The notes beneath the pieces were generated by a model that was not told the origin of the DNA, ran no database searches, and was given only the letters and a program-made list of their open reading frames with translations. The translations under genes were made by a program, and so were the position numbers. A stretch of DNA of 64,000 nucleotides from Candidatus Scatomonas merdigallinarum (GTDB lineage: Bacteria; Bacillota; Clostridia; Lachnospirales; Lachnospiraceae): contig DVKB01000019.1 in assembly GCA_018716305.1 (NCBI GenBank), positions 1 to 64,000 on the forward strand. The letters run 5' to 3'. Below, one piece after another: positions 8,375 to 15,392 of this stretch (its first letter is position 1; the number at the start of each line of letters is the position of its first letter).

Positions 8375-10453
8375 TCAGTCTTCTGCCGGGACAAATACCT
8401 TCGCTTTCAGGATCCGTCCCTTATTTCCGCTGCAGCGAACCGTTCCGTCCGGGGAGACGGTGATGGTTTCATAGTTGTCCGGATTCTCATAGTCTTTGCT
8501 GATCCCGTCGTCATCGTAGAGGAGATAGCTGCTTTCCTCAGAAAGATAGGCTGCGGCGGTCAGGCGGGTTTCATCCAGCTGTTCCACATTTTCCGCCGTC
8601 TGGGCCAGGGGAAGGATGTGGCCTTTGCGGAGAAAAAAGATTACTTCTTCCGGGGCAGCTTCTACGTAATGGTGTCCGGCTTTCAGCTCCCGGAACCGGA
8701 AATCGTCAGGACCGGATGCCGTGATCAGCAGCATGTCTTCCGGAAGGTAGACATAGCGTCCCAGAGCGTTCTGCTGATATACGGGAGCCAGCATCAGGCC
8801 GTCTCCCAGAAGCACCTGATCTTCCGTCTGCAGGGCTTCCGGATCTCCCTGGTAGTCGAAGGAGAGGGGACGGAACATCATAGTATCTTCCAGGGCTGCT
8901 TTCATATACTCACTGTAGAGATAGGGCAGGAGACAGTAGCGCAGCTGGATGATCCGTTTCAGAGATTCCATGTTGGAGAAGCGGTAAGCTTCCTGTTCTC
9001 TGGTACCCATGGCGGAGTGGTTCCGCATCAGGGGAGTGAAAATGCCGAACTGAAGCCAGCGCAGCAGCAGATCTTCGGTGGTGTCGGCGCCGAAACCGCC
9101 CAGATCCGCTCCGGTGTAGAGGAAACCGCACATGTTCAGAGAAGGCATCATTTTTACGTTCATCAGAAGATGGGACCACCAGGAAAGATTGTCTCCCTGC
9201 CAGATGCCTCCGTACCGGTGCATGCCCACATAAGAGGAGCGGGAGAACATGAGGATCCGTTTGTCGGGTTCCAGTTCCTCAAAGGCTTCCCCGGCAGCCC
9301 GGGTCATATTGTATCCGTACAGATTGTGTACTTTGTCATGGCGGATCCTTTCCCCGGTGTTCCCGGGCTCATGGTAAAAGCTGCGGTAGTCCTCCGGGTT
9401 GTTGGCCAGGCTGCTGAACAGCCCCAGCAGCTGATTGGTCTTTTCCAGATCCAGATTTTTCCCTTTGAATTCCGCTGCCTGGTCCAGCACCTGATTCAGC
9501 CGCTTTTCGGAGTAAAAAATGGCGGGTTCATTCATGTCGTTCCAGAAACCGTCGATGCCCATATCCAGAAGCACCTTATATTTCATGCCGAACCATCTGC
9601 GGGCAGCGGGATTCAGCATGTCCGGAAAGTGGGCTTTCCCGGGCCATACGGCGCCTGTAAACACAGTGCCGTCCGCCTCTTTGCAGAAATATCCCTTTTC
9701 CATACCTTCCTCGTAGACGGAATAGCCATCCTCCACTTTGACGCCGGCGTCGATGATGGGAACCAGGTGGATTCCCTCCTGTTTCATATCCGCCGCCAGT
9801 CCCGGAAGATCCGGGAAGCGCTCTTTTGAAACGGTAAAATCTTTGTAGCGCTCCATATAGTCAATATCCATGTAGATGGCGTCCAGGGGAATGCCGTTTT
9901 TCCGGTGGCCCTCCGCTACCTGGCGGATATCCTCCTGGGTTTTATAGCCCCAGCGGCTCTGGCCGTAGCCGAAGGCCCATTTGGGGGCGATGTAGCTTCT
10001 GCCGATGATCTTGCGGAATTGCCGGACAATGGAGAGATATGTTCCGTCTTCCGCCTCGATCAGATAGAGATCAAGATTCCAGTCCTCGGGGGTGATGGTC
10101 AGAGTATCCTGGCGGGTGTACCCGATGTCAAAGGTAAGCGTTCCGGGATAGTCTATAAAAATTCCGAAGGGTTTTTCCCCGCCCACCAGCAGAAAATTGT
10201 GGGCTCCGTAGAGAGAATGGCAGGATTCCAGATGATTGGGCTCATCGGTGCAGTTGCTGGTGTAGGTCCAGCCTCTTTTATTGATGCCTCTGACCTGTTC
10301 CCCCAGCCCGTAAACAGGGGCGCCGGAGGCCATTTTGCAGGAGATGCTTCCGCCTTCTCTGGAAAAATAAGGGAGTTCTCCCGGCTCTGCGGGACAGGAT
10401 ACAACAACGGCCTCAGTGGGAAATGGATTTCCAAATGTAAATTTGCGGATCAT
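8375..10453 (-). CDS. Glycoside hydrolase family 31 (alpha-glycosidase)
   Basis: 692-residue GH31 enzyme, cytoplasmic since no signal peptide is present. It would cleave alpha-glucosides or alpha-xylosides. Layout: an N-terminal beta-sandwich (about 1-150), the (beta/alpha)8 barrel (about 155-470) with the nucleophile Asp306 in GFWNDMNEP, and C-terminal beta domains. FGYGQSRWGY near 161-170 is another family hallmark. It is divergent from an AraC-type regulator. Its promoter has a good -10 but a poor -35, which fits activation by that neighbour. Whether the substrate is maltose-like, isomaltose-like or xyloside cannot be decided. Confidence 0.93.
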   Translation of the reverse strand: MIRKFTFGNPFPTEAVVVSCPAEPGELPYFSREGGSISCKMASGAPVYGLGEQVRGINKRGWTYTSNCTDEPNHLESCHSLYGAHNFLLVGGEKPFGIFIDYPGTLTFDIGYTRQDTLTITPEDWNLDLYLIEAEDGTYLSIVRQFRKIIGRSYIAPKWAFGYGQSRWGYKTQEDIRQVAEGHRKNGIPLDAIYMDIDYMERYKDFTVSKERFPDLPGLAADMKQEGIHLVPIIDAGVKVEDGYSVYEEGMEKGYFCKEADGTVFTGAVWPGKAHFPDMLNPAARRWFGMKYKVLLDMGIDGFWNDMNEPAIFYSEKRLNQVLDQAAEFKGKNLDLEKTNQLLGLFSSLANNPEDYRSFYHEPGNTGERIRHDKVHNLYGYNMTRAAGEAFEELEPDKRILMFSRSSYVGMHRYGGIWQGDNLSWWSHLLMNVKMMPSLNMCGFLYTGADLGGFGADTTEDLLLRWLQFGIFTPLMRNHSAMGTREQEAYRFSNMESLKRIIQLRYCLLPYLYSEYMKAALEDTMMFRPLSFDYQGDPEALQTEDQVLLGDGLMLAPVYQQNALGRYVYLPEDMLLITASGPDDFRFRELKAGHHYVEAAPEEVIFFLRKGHILPLAQTAENVEQLDETRLTAAAYLSEESSYLLYDDDGISKDYENPDNYETITVSPDGTVRCSGNKGRILKAKVFVPAED

Positions 10454-10490
10454 GATTTTCTCCTTTCGTTTCGTTCCTTTCTATGCTACT

Positions 10491-10496
10491 ATTATA
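10491..10496 (-). promoter_or_regulatory. -10 element of the GH31 promoter
   Basis: TATAAT on the minus strand, about 40 nt before the GH31 start codon. The hexamer 17 bp upstream is AAGATT, a poor -35. A strong -10 with a weak -35 is typical of promoters needing an activator such as the divergent AraC-family protein. Confidence 0.55.
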
Positions 10497-10570
10497 GCGG
10501 CAGAGATCCTGTGAATCTTGCATATTTCTTACTGCTTTTAACACAATCCTGCTGTGACGGAGGAGATAGC

Positions 10571-11446
10571 ATGAGGGAAAAGGAACAGTATCTGGAAAAA
10601 AACCGGCACGGATCCGCCGTATTCCCGGTGGAGTACTATGACTGCGTATATCCGGCCGGTCTGGCCGGCCTGCCTGTCCACTGGCATGAGGAGTTTGAGA
10701 TCACCTATGTCCGGGGAGGAGAATGTACTTATCTTATTGATCTGGAGCCGGTTCCGGTTCGGGAAGGGGATTTTCTTTTTCTGGCCTCCGGCGTGCTGCA
10801 CGGGATTCCCGAGGGAAAGACCCGGTTTCTGGAGACAGACAGTTTTGTGTTTCATCCGGAAATGCTGGGAGTTCGGGGAGACGTATGCCGCACCAGGTAT
10901 CTTCTGCCGGCGGAACGGGGAGAAATCAGGTTTCCGGCTGTGATCCGGGGGGAAACAGCGGAGCCGCTGAAAACCGTCTTTGACCGTCTGAAACAGAGCT
11001 TTCTCGCGAAAGCTTTCGGGTATGAATTAGAAGTAAAAGCCCTGCTGCTTCAGGAAATGGCGCTTCTGTACCGGCTGGTTCCTTTTGAGAGAAAAAGCCC
11101 GGAAAACCGGCAGGTGGTGGAAAAGCTGAAAACAGTGCTTCAGTATATTCGGGAACATTATCAGCAGCCGGTGACGGTGGGAGAACTGGCGGAACTCTGC
11201 CATTTCAGCGAATATTATTTTATGCGCTTTTTCAAACAGTACATGAATATGACCTGTGTGGAGTACCTGAATCAGTACCGGCTGGAGATCGCCGCGGGAG
11301 AACTGGCGGAAAGCGGAGAAAGTGTGACGGAGATTGCTCTGAATGCCGGCTTTAATAATCTTTCCTATTTCAACAGAGTGTTTAAGAGAAGTTTTGGCAT
11401 GACGCCCAGAGAATACCGGAAGCAGTTCCGGCTCAGATCCTGCTGA
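10571..11446 (+). CDS. AraC-family transcriptional regulator
   Basis: 291-residue regulator with an N-terminal cupin-like sugar-binding domain (about 20-150, including the H-W-H-E-E-F core) and two C-terminal AraC helix-turn-helix units (about 185-285), the second in ESVTEIALNAGFNNLSYF. The ATG at 10571 follows GGAGGA. The frame is open upstream but that part overlaps the GH31 gene and has no start with a ribosome site. It shares a 117-bp intergenic region with the GH31 gene and is probably its sugar-responsive activator. Confidence 0.92.
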   Translation: MREKEQYLEKNRHGSAVFPVEYYDCVYPAGLAGLPVHWHEEFEITYVRGGECTYLIDLEPVPVREGDFLFLASGVLHGIPEGKTRFLETDSFVFHPEMLGVRGDVCRTRYLLPAERGEIRFPAVIRGETAEPLKTVFDRLKQSFLAKAFGYELEVKALLLQEMALLYRLVPFERKSPENRQVVEKLKTVLQYIREHYQQPVTVGELAELCHFSEYYFMRFFKQYMNMTCVEYLNQYRLEIAAGELAESGESVTEIALNAGFNNLSYFNRVFKRSFGMTPREYRKQFRLRSC

Positions 11447-11574
11447 GGGAACAGGGGGAAATAAAAAGATTATGAAAAAGTTACAAAAAAATTAAGAAGT
11501 TCCCAAGAGGGAAACTATATCCTGTATAGCAAAAGAAAAAAGACCACAAGTTCCTGTACAAGGGAGGAAAATGG

Positions 11575-11600
11575 AAAAAGCCCAGGTTTAGGGCTTTTTT
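11575..11600 (+). terminator. Intrinsic terminator after the AraC gene
   Basis: AAAAAGCCC, loop AGGTTTA, GGGCTTTTTT: a stem with an A-rich lead and U-rich tail, 130 nt after the AraC stop. The rest of 11447-11707 holds only a possible TATAAT at 11618-11623 ahead of the next gene, with no clear -35. Confidence 0.7.
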
Positions 11601-11707
11601 AATGGGAAAAACTGTGATATAATAAATGCCGGACTAAAATAATTGTACATTCGGCGAAAAAAGGGGAGCCGTTACAACTGTTTACAGAAGATCTGCGAGG
11701 GGTAAGT

Positions 11708-13171
11708 ATGAAAAGACAGAAGAAAAATGTTGCGAAAGTGTTAAGCGTATGCCTGGCCGGCGCGCTGACCTGCACGGGGATTCTTCCGGTGTTTGCCGGG
11801 GATGAGGCCGCGGAAAAGGAAGAACGGGACAGACTGGTTGTCTACCTGGATAAGGCAAACGGGCAGGATTCCAATGAGGGAAGCACAGATAAACAGCCTT
11901 TAAAATCGGTGAAGGCTGTTCGGGAATATTTCGAGAAGCTGGAGGAGGAGTCCGGCGAAGAGCAGAAGCCGGAACAGCCGGCAGCCGGTTCGGACAGCCT
12001 GGAGCAGCCGGAAAAGGAGATTAGGCTGGTGGTGCTCTGCCAGGAGACAGAGCTGACAGAAAGCGAGGAAAAACTTCTGGAAGAAGAGGGACTGCGGATT
12101 CTCACCGCGGAAGAGTACCAGGAGTTCCTGGAACAGGAGAATCCAAAGGAGGCTGAGCCGTCGGAAACCCCGGCACCGGATTCCCAGGAAGAACCGGAAG
12201 AGGAAAGCCAGAAGGATCAGCCGGCGGTTACCCCGTCTCCTGCCCCTGCCCCGGAAAAACCGGAGGAAGAGGAACCTGCGGAAGAGACAGTTCCCGGGGA
12301 AGAGGAACAGGAAGGGGAAGAGGAACCCGCGGCAGAAGAGGAGCGGGAACCGGAAAAGGAAGAGACACCTGCGGCAGAAGAGACAGAGCCGGAGCCGACC
12401 CCGTCGGGAGAAGGGGAAGAAGAGAAAGAAGAGAAGCCCGAAAAGGAACCAGGTCCGGCAGACGAGGAAAAAGAGCCGGAACAGGACAAGACTTCGGAGG
12501 AAGAGCAGAAGAAACCGGAAGAGGAGCAGGCAGCTGCGGCAGAAGAAGAGAAAGAGCCGGAAGAAGAGCCGGCCCCGGAGGAGAAGGAACAGAAACCGGA
12601 GATTCTTCTGATGACTGAGCTTGCGGAAGCTGAGAAGGCCCAGCCTTCCAAGTCTCCGGCGAAGGAGGAGAAAACAGAGCCGGAACAGGGCGAGGATCCG
12701 GACGCCCAGGAGGAAGAGGCCAAGCCGGAGGAGACGCCGCAGCCGGCGGAACCGGAGCAGACGCCGGAACCGGAAAACCATGACAGCCGCACGGCATCGG
12801 CGGAAGCCCAGGCATCCGCCCAGAAGAGCGGAACCCTTTCCGGCACTGCTGGAATTCAGGCAAGAACCCTGCCGGGCTTCGACCTGGTGGGCGGCGGTAT
12901 TTCCGCTTTGAAGCCCGGCAATGCAGGCGGCTCCGAGAATGAGCTGATCGGATCGGCAGGATCCGGAAACAACAGTGTGACTCCGGCGGCAGAGCGCCCG
13001 GTGAATACCGGAGATTTCAGTCAGCTGCTGCCCTATACCCTGAGTATGGCGGTGGGTGTTCTGGGAGGAGGCATTCTCATGCGGCTCCGTCTGGAAAACA
13101 AAAGAAACGCCTGCCGGGCAGGCTACCGTCAGGAACTGGAAAAATTCCGGGAAGACTGCAGAATCCAGTGA
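11708..13171 (+). CDS. Glu/Pro-rich cell-surface protein
   Basis: 487-residue exported protein of unknown role. It has a signal peptide (about 1-31, ending near VFAG). A short segment VYLDKANGQDSNEGSTDKQP resembles the DPxxGxDxNdGSxxxP motif that opens many surface beta-helix proteins. A very long acidic tract of Glu/Pro (about 130-370) then looks like a wall-spanning stalk. Near the C-terminus comes VNTGD, a hydrophobic stretch of about 20 residues and a basic tail, resembling a variant sortase or membrane anchor. The stalk codes for the same few residues repeatedly, so length may vary between strains. Function unknown; the exported, anchored nature is well supported. Confidence 0.8.
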   Translation: MKRQKKNVAKVLSVCLAGALTCTGILPVFAGDEAAEKEERDRLVVYLDKANGQDSNEGSTDKQPLKSVKAVREYFEKLEEESGEEQKPEQPAAGSDSLEQPEKEIRLVVLCQETELTESEEKLLEEEGLRILTAEEYQEFLEQENPKEAEPSETPAPDSQEEPEEESQKDQPAVTPSPAPAPEKPEEEEPAEETVPGEEEQEGEEEPAAEEEREPEKEETPAAEETEPEPTPSGEGEEEKEEKPEKEPGPADEEKEPEQDKTSEEEQKKPEEEQAAAAEEEKEPEEEPAPEEKEQKPEILLMTELAEAEKAQPSKSPAKEEKTEPEQGEDPDAQEEEAKPEETPQPAEPEQTPEPENHDSRTASAEAQASAQKSGTLSGTAGIQARTLPGFDLVGGGISALKPGNAGGSENELIGSAGSGNNSVTPAAERPVNTGDFSQLLPYTLSMAVGVLGGGILMRLRLENKRNACRAGYRQELEKFREDCRIQ

Positions 13172-13183
13172 TAAAAAGAACAG

Positions 13184-13217
13184 CCCTTCCATATATACTA
13201 TATGGGAGGGTTTGTTT
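13184..13217 (+). terminator. Hairpin holding the ribosome site of the next gene
   Basis: A 12-bp stem (13184-13195 with 13199-13210), loop TAC, tail TTTGTTT. It follows the surface-protein stop by 12 nt and looks like a terminator, but its 3' arm GGGAGGG is the Shine-Dalgarno of the gene starting at 13218. Folding would both end upstream transcripts and hide the ribosome site in read-through RNA. Confidence 0.6.
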
Positions 13218-13592
13218 ATGGAAAAAATAAGATGGAACAGGCGCAGGATTCTGTCCCTGGTAAAGGGACTGCTGGCGGCCTACGCAGTGACCGCGGGCCT
13301 ATTGATGCTGCTGGCTCTGGTGATCCTGCAACTGAATGTTTCAGAGGGAACGGTGGCAGCGGGCGTCATGGTGATCTATCTGCTCTCCTGTTTTCTGGGC
13401 GGATTCCTGCTGGGAAAAGGCGTGGGGAAAAACAAATTTCTGTGGGGAGTAATCCTGGGCGCTGTCTATTTTGTACTGCTGATGATTCTGTCCGCCGCGG
13501 CGGGATCCGGAAGCTTCGGGGGAGCTGGGAGAATTTTTTCTACCTTTCTGCTGTGCTGCGCCGGAGGGATGGCCGGAGGGATGCTGGCGTAA
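13218..13592 (+). CDS. TIGR04086-type membrane protein
   Basis: 124-residue polytopic membrane protein with four hydrophobic segments, resembling the TIGR04086 family commonly found just upstream of the SCIFF peptide gene in Clostridia. Biochemical role unknown. The ATG at 13218 is used because GGGAGGG lies 7 nt upstream; the frame is open further upstream but overlaps the preceding gene. Position beside scfA/scfB is the best functional clue, although scfA has its own promoter at 13607-13635. Confidence 0.75.
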   Translation: MEKIRWNRRRILSLVKGLLAAYAVTAGLLMLLALVILQLNVSEGTVAAGVMVIYLLSCFLGGFLLGKGVGKNKFLWGVILGAVYFVLLMILSAAAGSGSFGGAGRIFSTFLLCCAGGMAGGMLA

Positions 13593-13606
13593 TTGCGCAG
13601 ACTTTC

Positions 13607-13635
13607 TTGCAAAACGAAAAGGCCTATGATATAAT
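13607..13635 (+). promoter_or_regulatory. Promoter of the SCIFF gene
   Basis: TTGCAA at 13607-13612, a 17-bp spacer and a perfect TATAAT at 13630-13635. It would drive scfA, and possibly scfB and the genes beyond, with a leader of about 85 nt. Confidence 0.8.
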
Positions 13636-13729
13636 GATCACGGCAGCGGGAAAATCCCGAATCTGCCGGTATCGGGCGGGAGCGCCGGCTTCTGACGGTA
13701 CATATCAGAACATGAAGGAGGAACGGATG

Positions 13730-13873
13730 ATGAAACATATCAAGACGCTGAATACCAGAAATTTACAGAATACCGTGAAAAAAGGCGGATGCGGCGAGTG
13801 CCAGACTTCCTGCCAGTCAGCCTGCAAGACTTCCTGCACCGTAGGAAATCAGAGCTGCGAAAATACAAAATAA
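13730..13873 (+). CDS. scfA: SCIFF ranthipeptide precursor (six Cys in forty-five)
   Basis: 47-residue precursor peptide of the ranthipeptide SCIFF, found nearly throughout Clostridia. Six cysteines are at 21, 24, 28, 32, 36 and 43 in the hallmark C-terminal pattern (GGCGECQTSCQSACKTSC), after a leader beginning MKHIKTLNTRNLQ. Thr37 follows Cys36. In the studied homolog Tte1186a the thioether joins Cys32 and Thr37, and both residues are present here. A second ATG lies 3 nt upstream at 13727; AAGGAGG precedes both. The maturase gene follows at 14009. The mature product's role is debated, with quorum-like control of metabolism proposed in other Clostridia. Confidence 0.96.
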   Translation: MKHIKTLNTRNLQNTVKKGGCGECQTSCQSACKTSCTVGNQSCENTK

Positions 13874-13915
13874 GAGAAAACTGTCATATGCGCCGCGGCG
13901 CGGACAGCAGTTACA

Positions 13916-13958
13916 GGAAGGTGTTCCCATGCCGGGGTTCCGGCTGGGGGCACCTTCT
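13916..13958 (+). terminator. Strong hairpin between scfA and scfB
   Basis: GAAGGTGTTCCCATGCCGG pairs with CCGGCTGGGGGCACCTTC around GGTT, with G-U pairs but hardly any mismatch. Only a weak U-tract follows. It probably lowers maturase expression relative to the precursor, by partial termination or by stabilising scfA RNA. Confidence 0.6.
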
Positions 13959-14008
13959 AATGTCGTCAGAAACCCGCGGTGTCAGCAGTAGCAGAAAGGA
14001 ATAGCTTC

Positions 14009-15373
14009 GTGATTTACAGATACAAAAATAATGGTTACAACCTGGTGCTGGATGTGAACAGCGGTTCTGTCCATGTGGTGGATGAACTGTGCTATGAGGT
14101 GCTGGGCCTTCTGGATGAGGGAAAGACCGTGGCTCAGATCCAGGAGGAACTGTCCGGACAGTATTCCGCCGATGATGTGGCGGAGGTCTGCGGCGAGTGC
14201 GAGGAGCTTCGCCAGGAGGGCATGCTTTTTACAGAGGATGTATACCGGGGAGCCATCGAGCATTTTCAGGACCGGCCTACGGTGGTAAAAGCTCTGTGCC
14301 TGCACATTGCCCATGACTGCAATCTGGCCTGCCGGTACTGTTTTGCGGAAGAAGGGGAGTACCACGGGAGAAGGGCGCTGATGTCCTTTGAGGTGGGGAA
14401 AAAGGCCCTGGATTTTCTCATTGCAAATTCCGGAAGCAGAAGAAATCTGGAAGTGGACTTCTTCGGCGGAGAACCTCTTATGAACTGGGAGGTAGTGAAA
14501 CAGCTGGTGGCCTACGGCCGGGAACAGGAAAAAGTTCACGACAAACGGTTCCGCTTTACTCTCACTACCAACGGGGTGCTGCTCAACGAGGAAGTCATGG
14601 AATTCTGCAACCGGGAAATGGGAAATGTAGTGCTGAGCATTGACGGACGGAAGGAAGTCCATGACCGGATGCGTCCCTTCCGGAAGGGGGCGGGCAGCTA
14701 CGATCTCATTGTGCCCAAATTTCAGAAATTTGCCGAGAGCCGCCATCAGCAGAATTATTATGTGAGAGGCACTTTTACCCACTATAATCTGGATTTTGCC
14801 CGGGATGTCCTGCATCTGGCGGATCTGGGCTTTCAGCAGATTTCCGTGGAGCCGGTGGTGGCGCCTCCCTCCGAGGATTACGCCATCCGCCCGGCGGATC
14901 TGCCGGTGATCCTGGAACAGTACGATATACTGGCGAAAGAGATGATCCGACGGGAAAAAGAAGGGAAAGGCTTTAACTTTTTCCATTTTATGATTGATCT
15001 GACCGGAGGACCCTGTGTATATAAGCGGCTTTCCGGCTGCGGTTCCGGAACGGAGTATCTGGCGGTGACCCCATGGGGGGATCTGTATCCCTGTCACCAG
15101 TTTGTGGGGGAAGAAAAATTTCTTCTGGGGAACGTGGATCAGGGAATCCTGCGGGAAGATATCTGCCGGGAATTTAAAAAATGCAACGTGTACGCAAAGA
15201 AAGAATGTTCCCAATGTTTCGCCCGTTTTTACTGCAGCGGAGGCTGCGCGGCTAATTCCTATAATTTTACTGGAAAAATCAACGACGTCTATGAAATCGG
15301 CTGCGTTATGCAGAGAAAACGGATTGAGTGCGCCCTGATGATTAAGGCGGCGCTGGCGGAACAGGCAGAATAA
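14009..15373 (+). CDS. scfB: SCIFF radical SAM maturase
   Basis: 454-residue radical SAM/SPASM enzyme that forms the Cys-Thr thioether in SCIFF. The N-terminal RiPP-recognition-like domain (about 1-85) is followed by the radical SAM core with Cys104, Cys108 and Cys111 (CNLACRYC). A C-terminal SPASM domain is rich in cysteines (CVYKRLSGCG, then CNVYAKKECSQCFARFYCSGGC) for auxiliary FeS clusters. The GTG at 14009 is chosen because AAAGGA lies 8 nt upstream and the protein then begins M-I-Y-R-Y-K-N-N-G-Y-N like other maturases; the frame is open 30 nt further. It is followed 19 nt later by secDF, a conserved order in Clostridia. Confidence 0.95.
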   Translation: MIYRYKNNGYNLVLDVNSGSVHVVDELCYEVLGLLDEGKTVAQIQEELSGQYSADDVAEVCGECEELRQEGMLFTEDVYRGAIEHFQDRPTVVKALCLHIAHDCNLACRYCFAEEGEYHGRRALMSFEVGKKALDFLIANSGSRRNLEVDFFGGEPLMNWEVVKQLVAYGREQEKVHDKRFRFTLTTNGVLLNEEVMEFCNREMGNVVLSIDGRKEVHDRMRPFRKGAGSYDLIVPKFQKFAESRHQQNYYVRGTFTHYNLDFARDVLHLADLGFQQISVEPVVAPPSEDYAIRPADLPVILEQYDILAKEMIRREKEGKGFNFFHFMIDLTGGPCVYKRLSGCGSGTEYLAVTPWGDLYPCHQFVGEEKFLLGNVDQGILREDICREFKKCNVYAKKECSQCFARFYCSGGCAANSYNFTGKINDVYEIGCVMQRKRIECALMIKAALAEQAE

Positions 15374-15392
15374 AGAAAAGAAGGCTGAAAAA

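Noticed and set aside
11900-13192. Long antisense ORFs over the Glu/Pro-rich gene
   Set aside because: They exist only because the GA-rich tract lacks stops in other frames. No ribosome site or known domain; the sense frame has a signal peptide and anchor.
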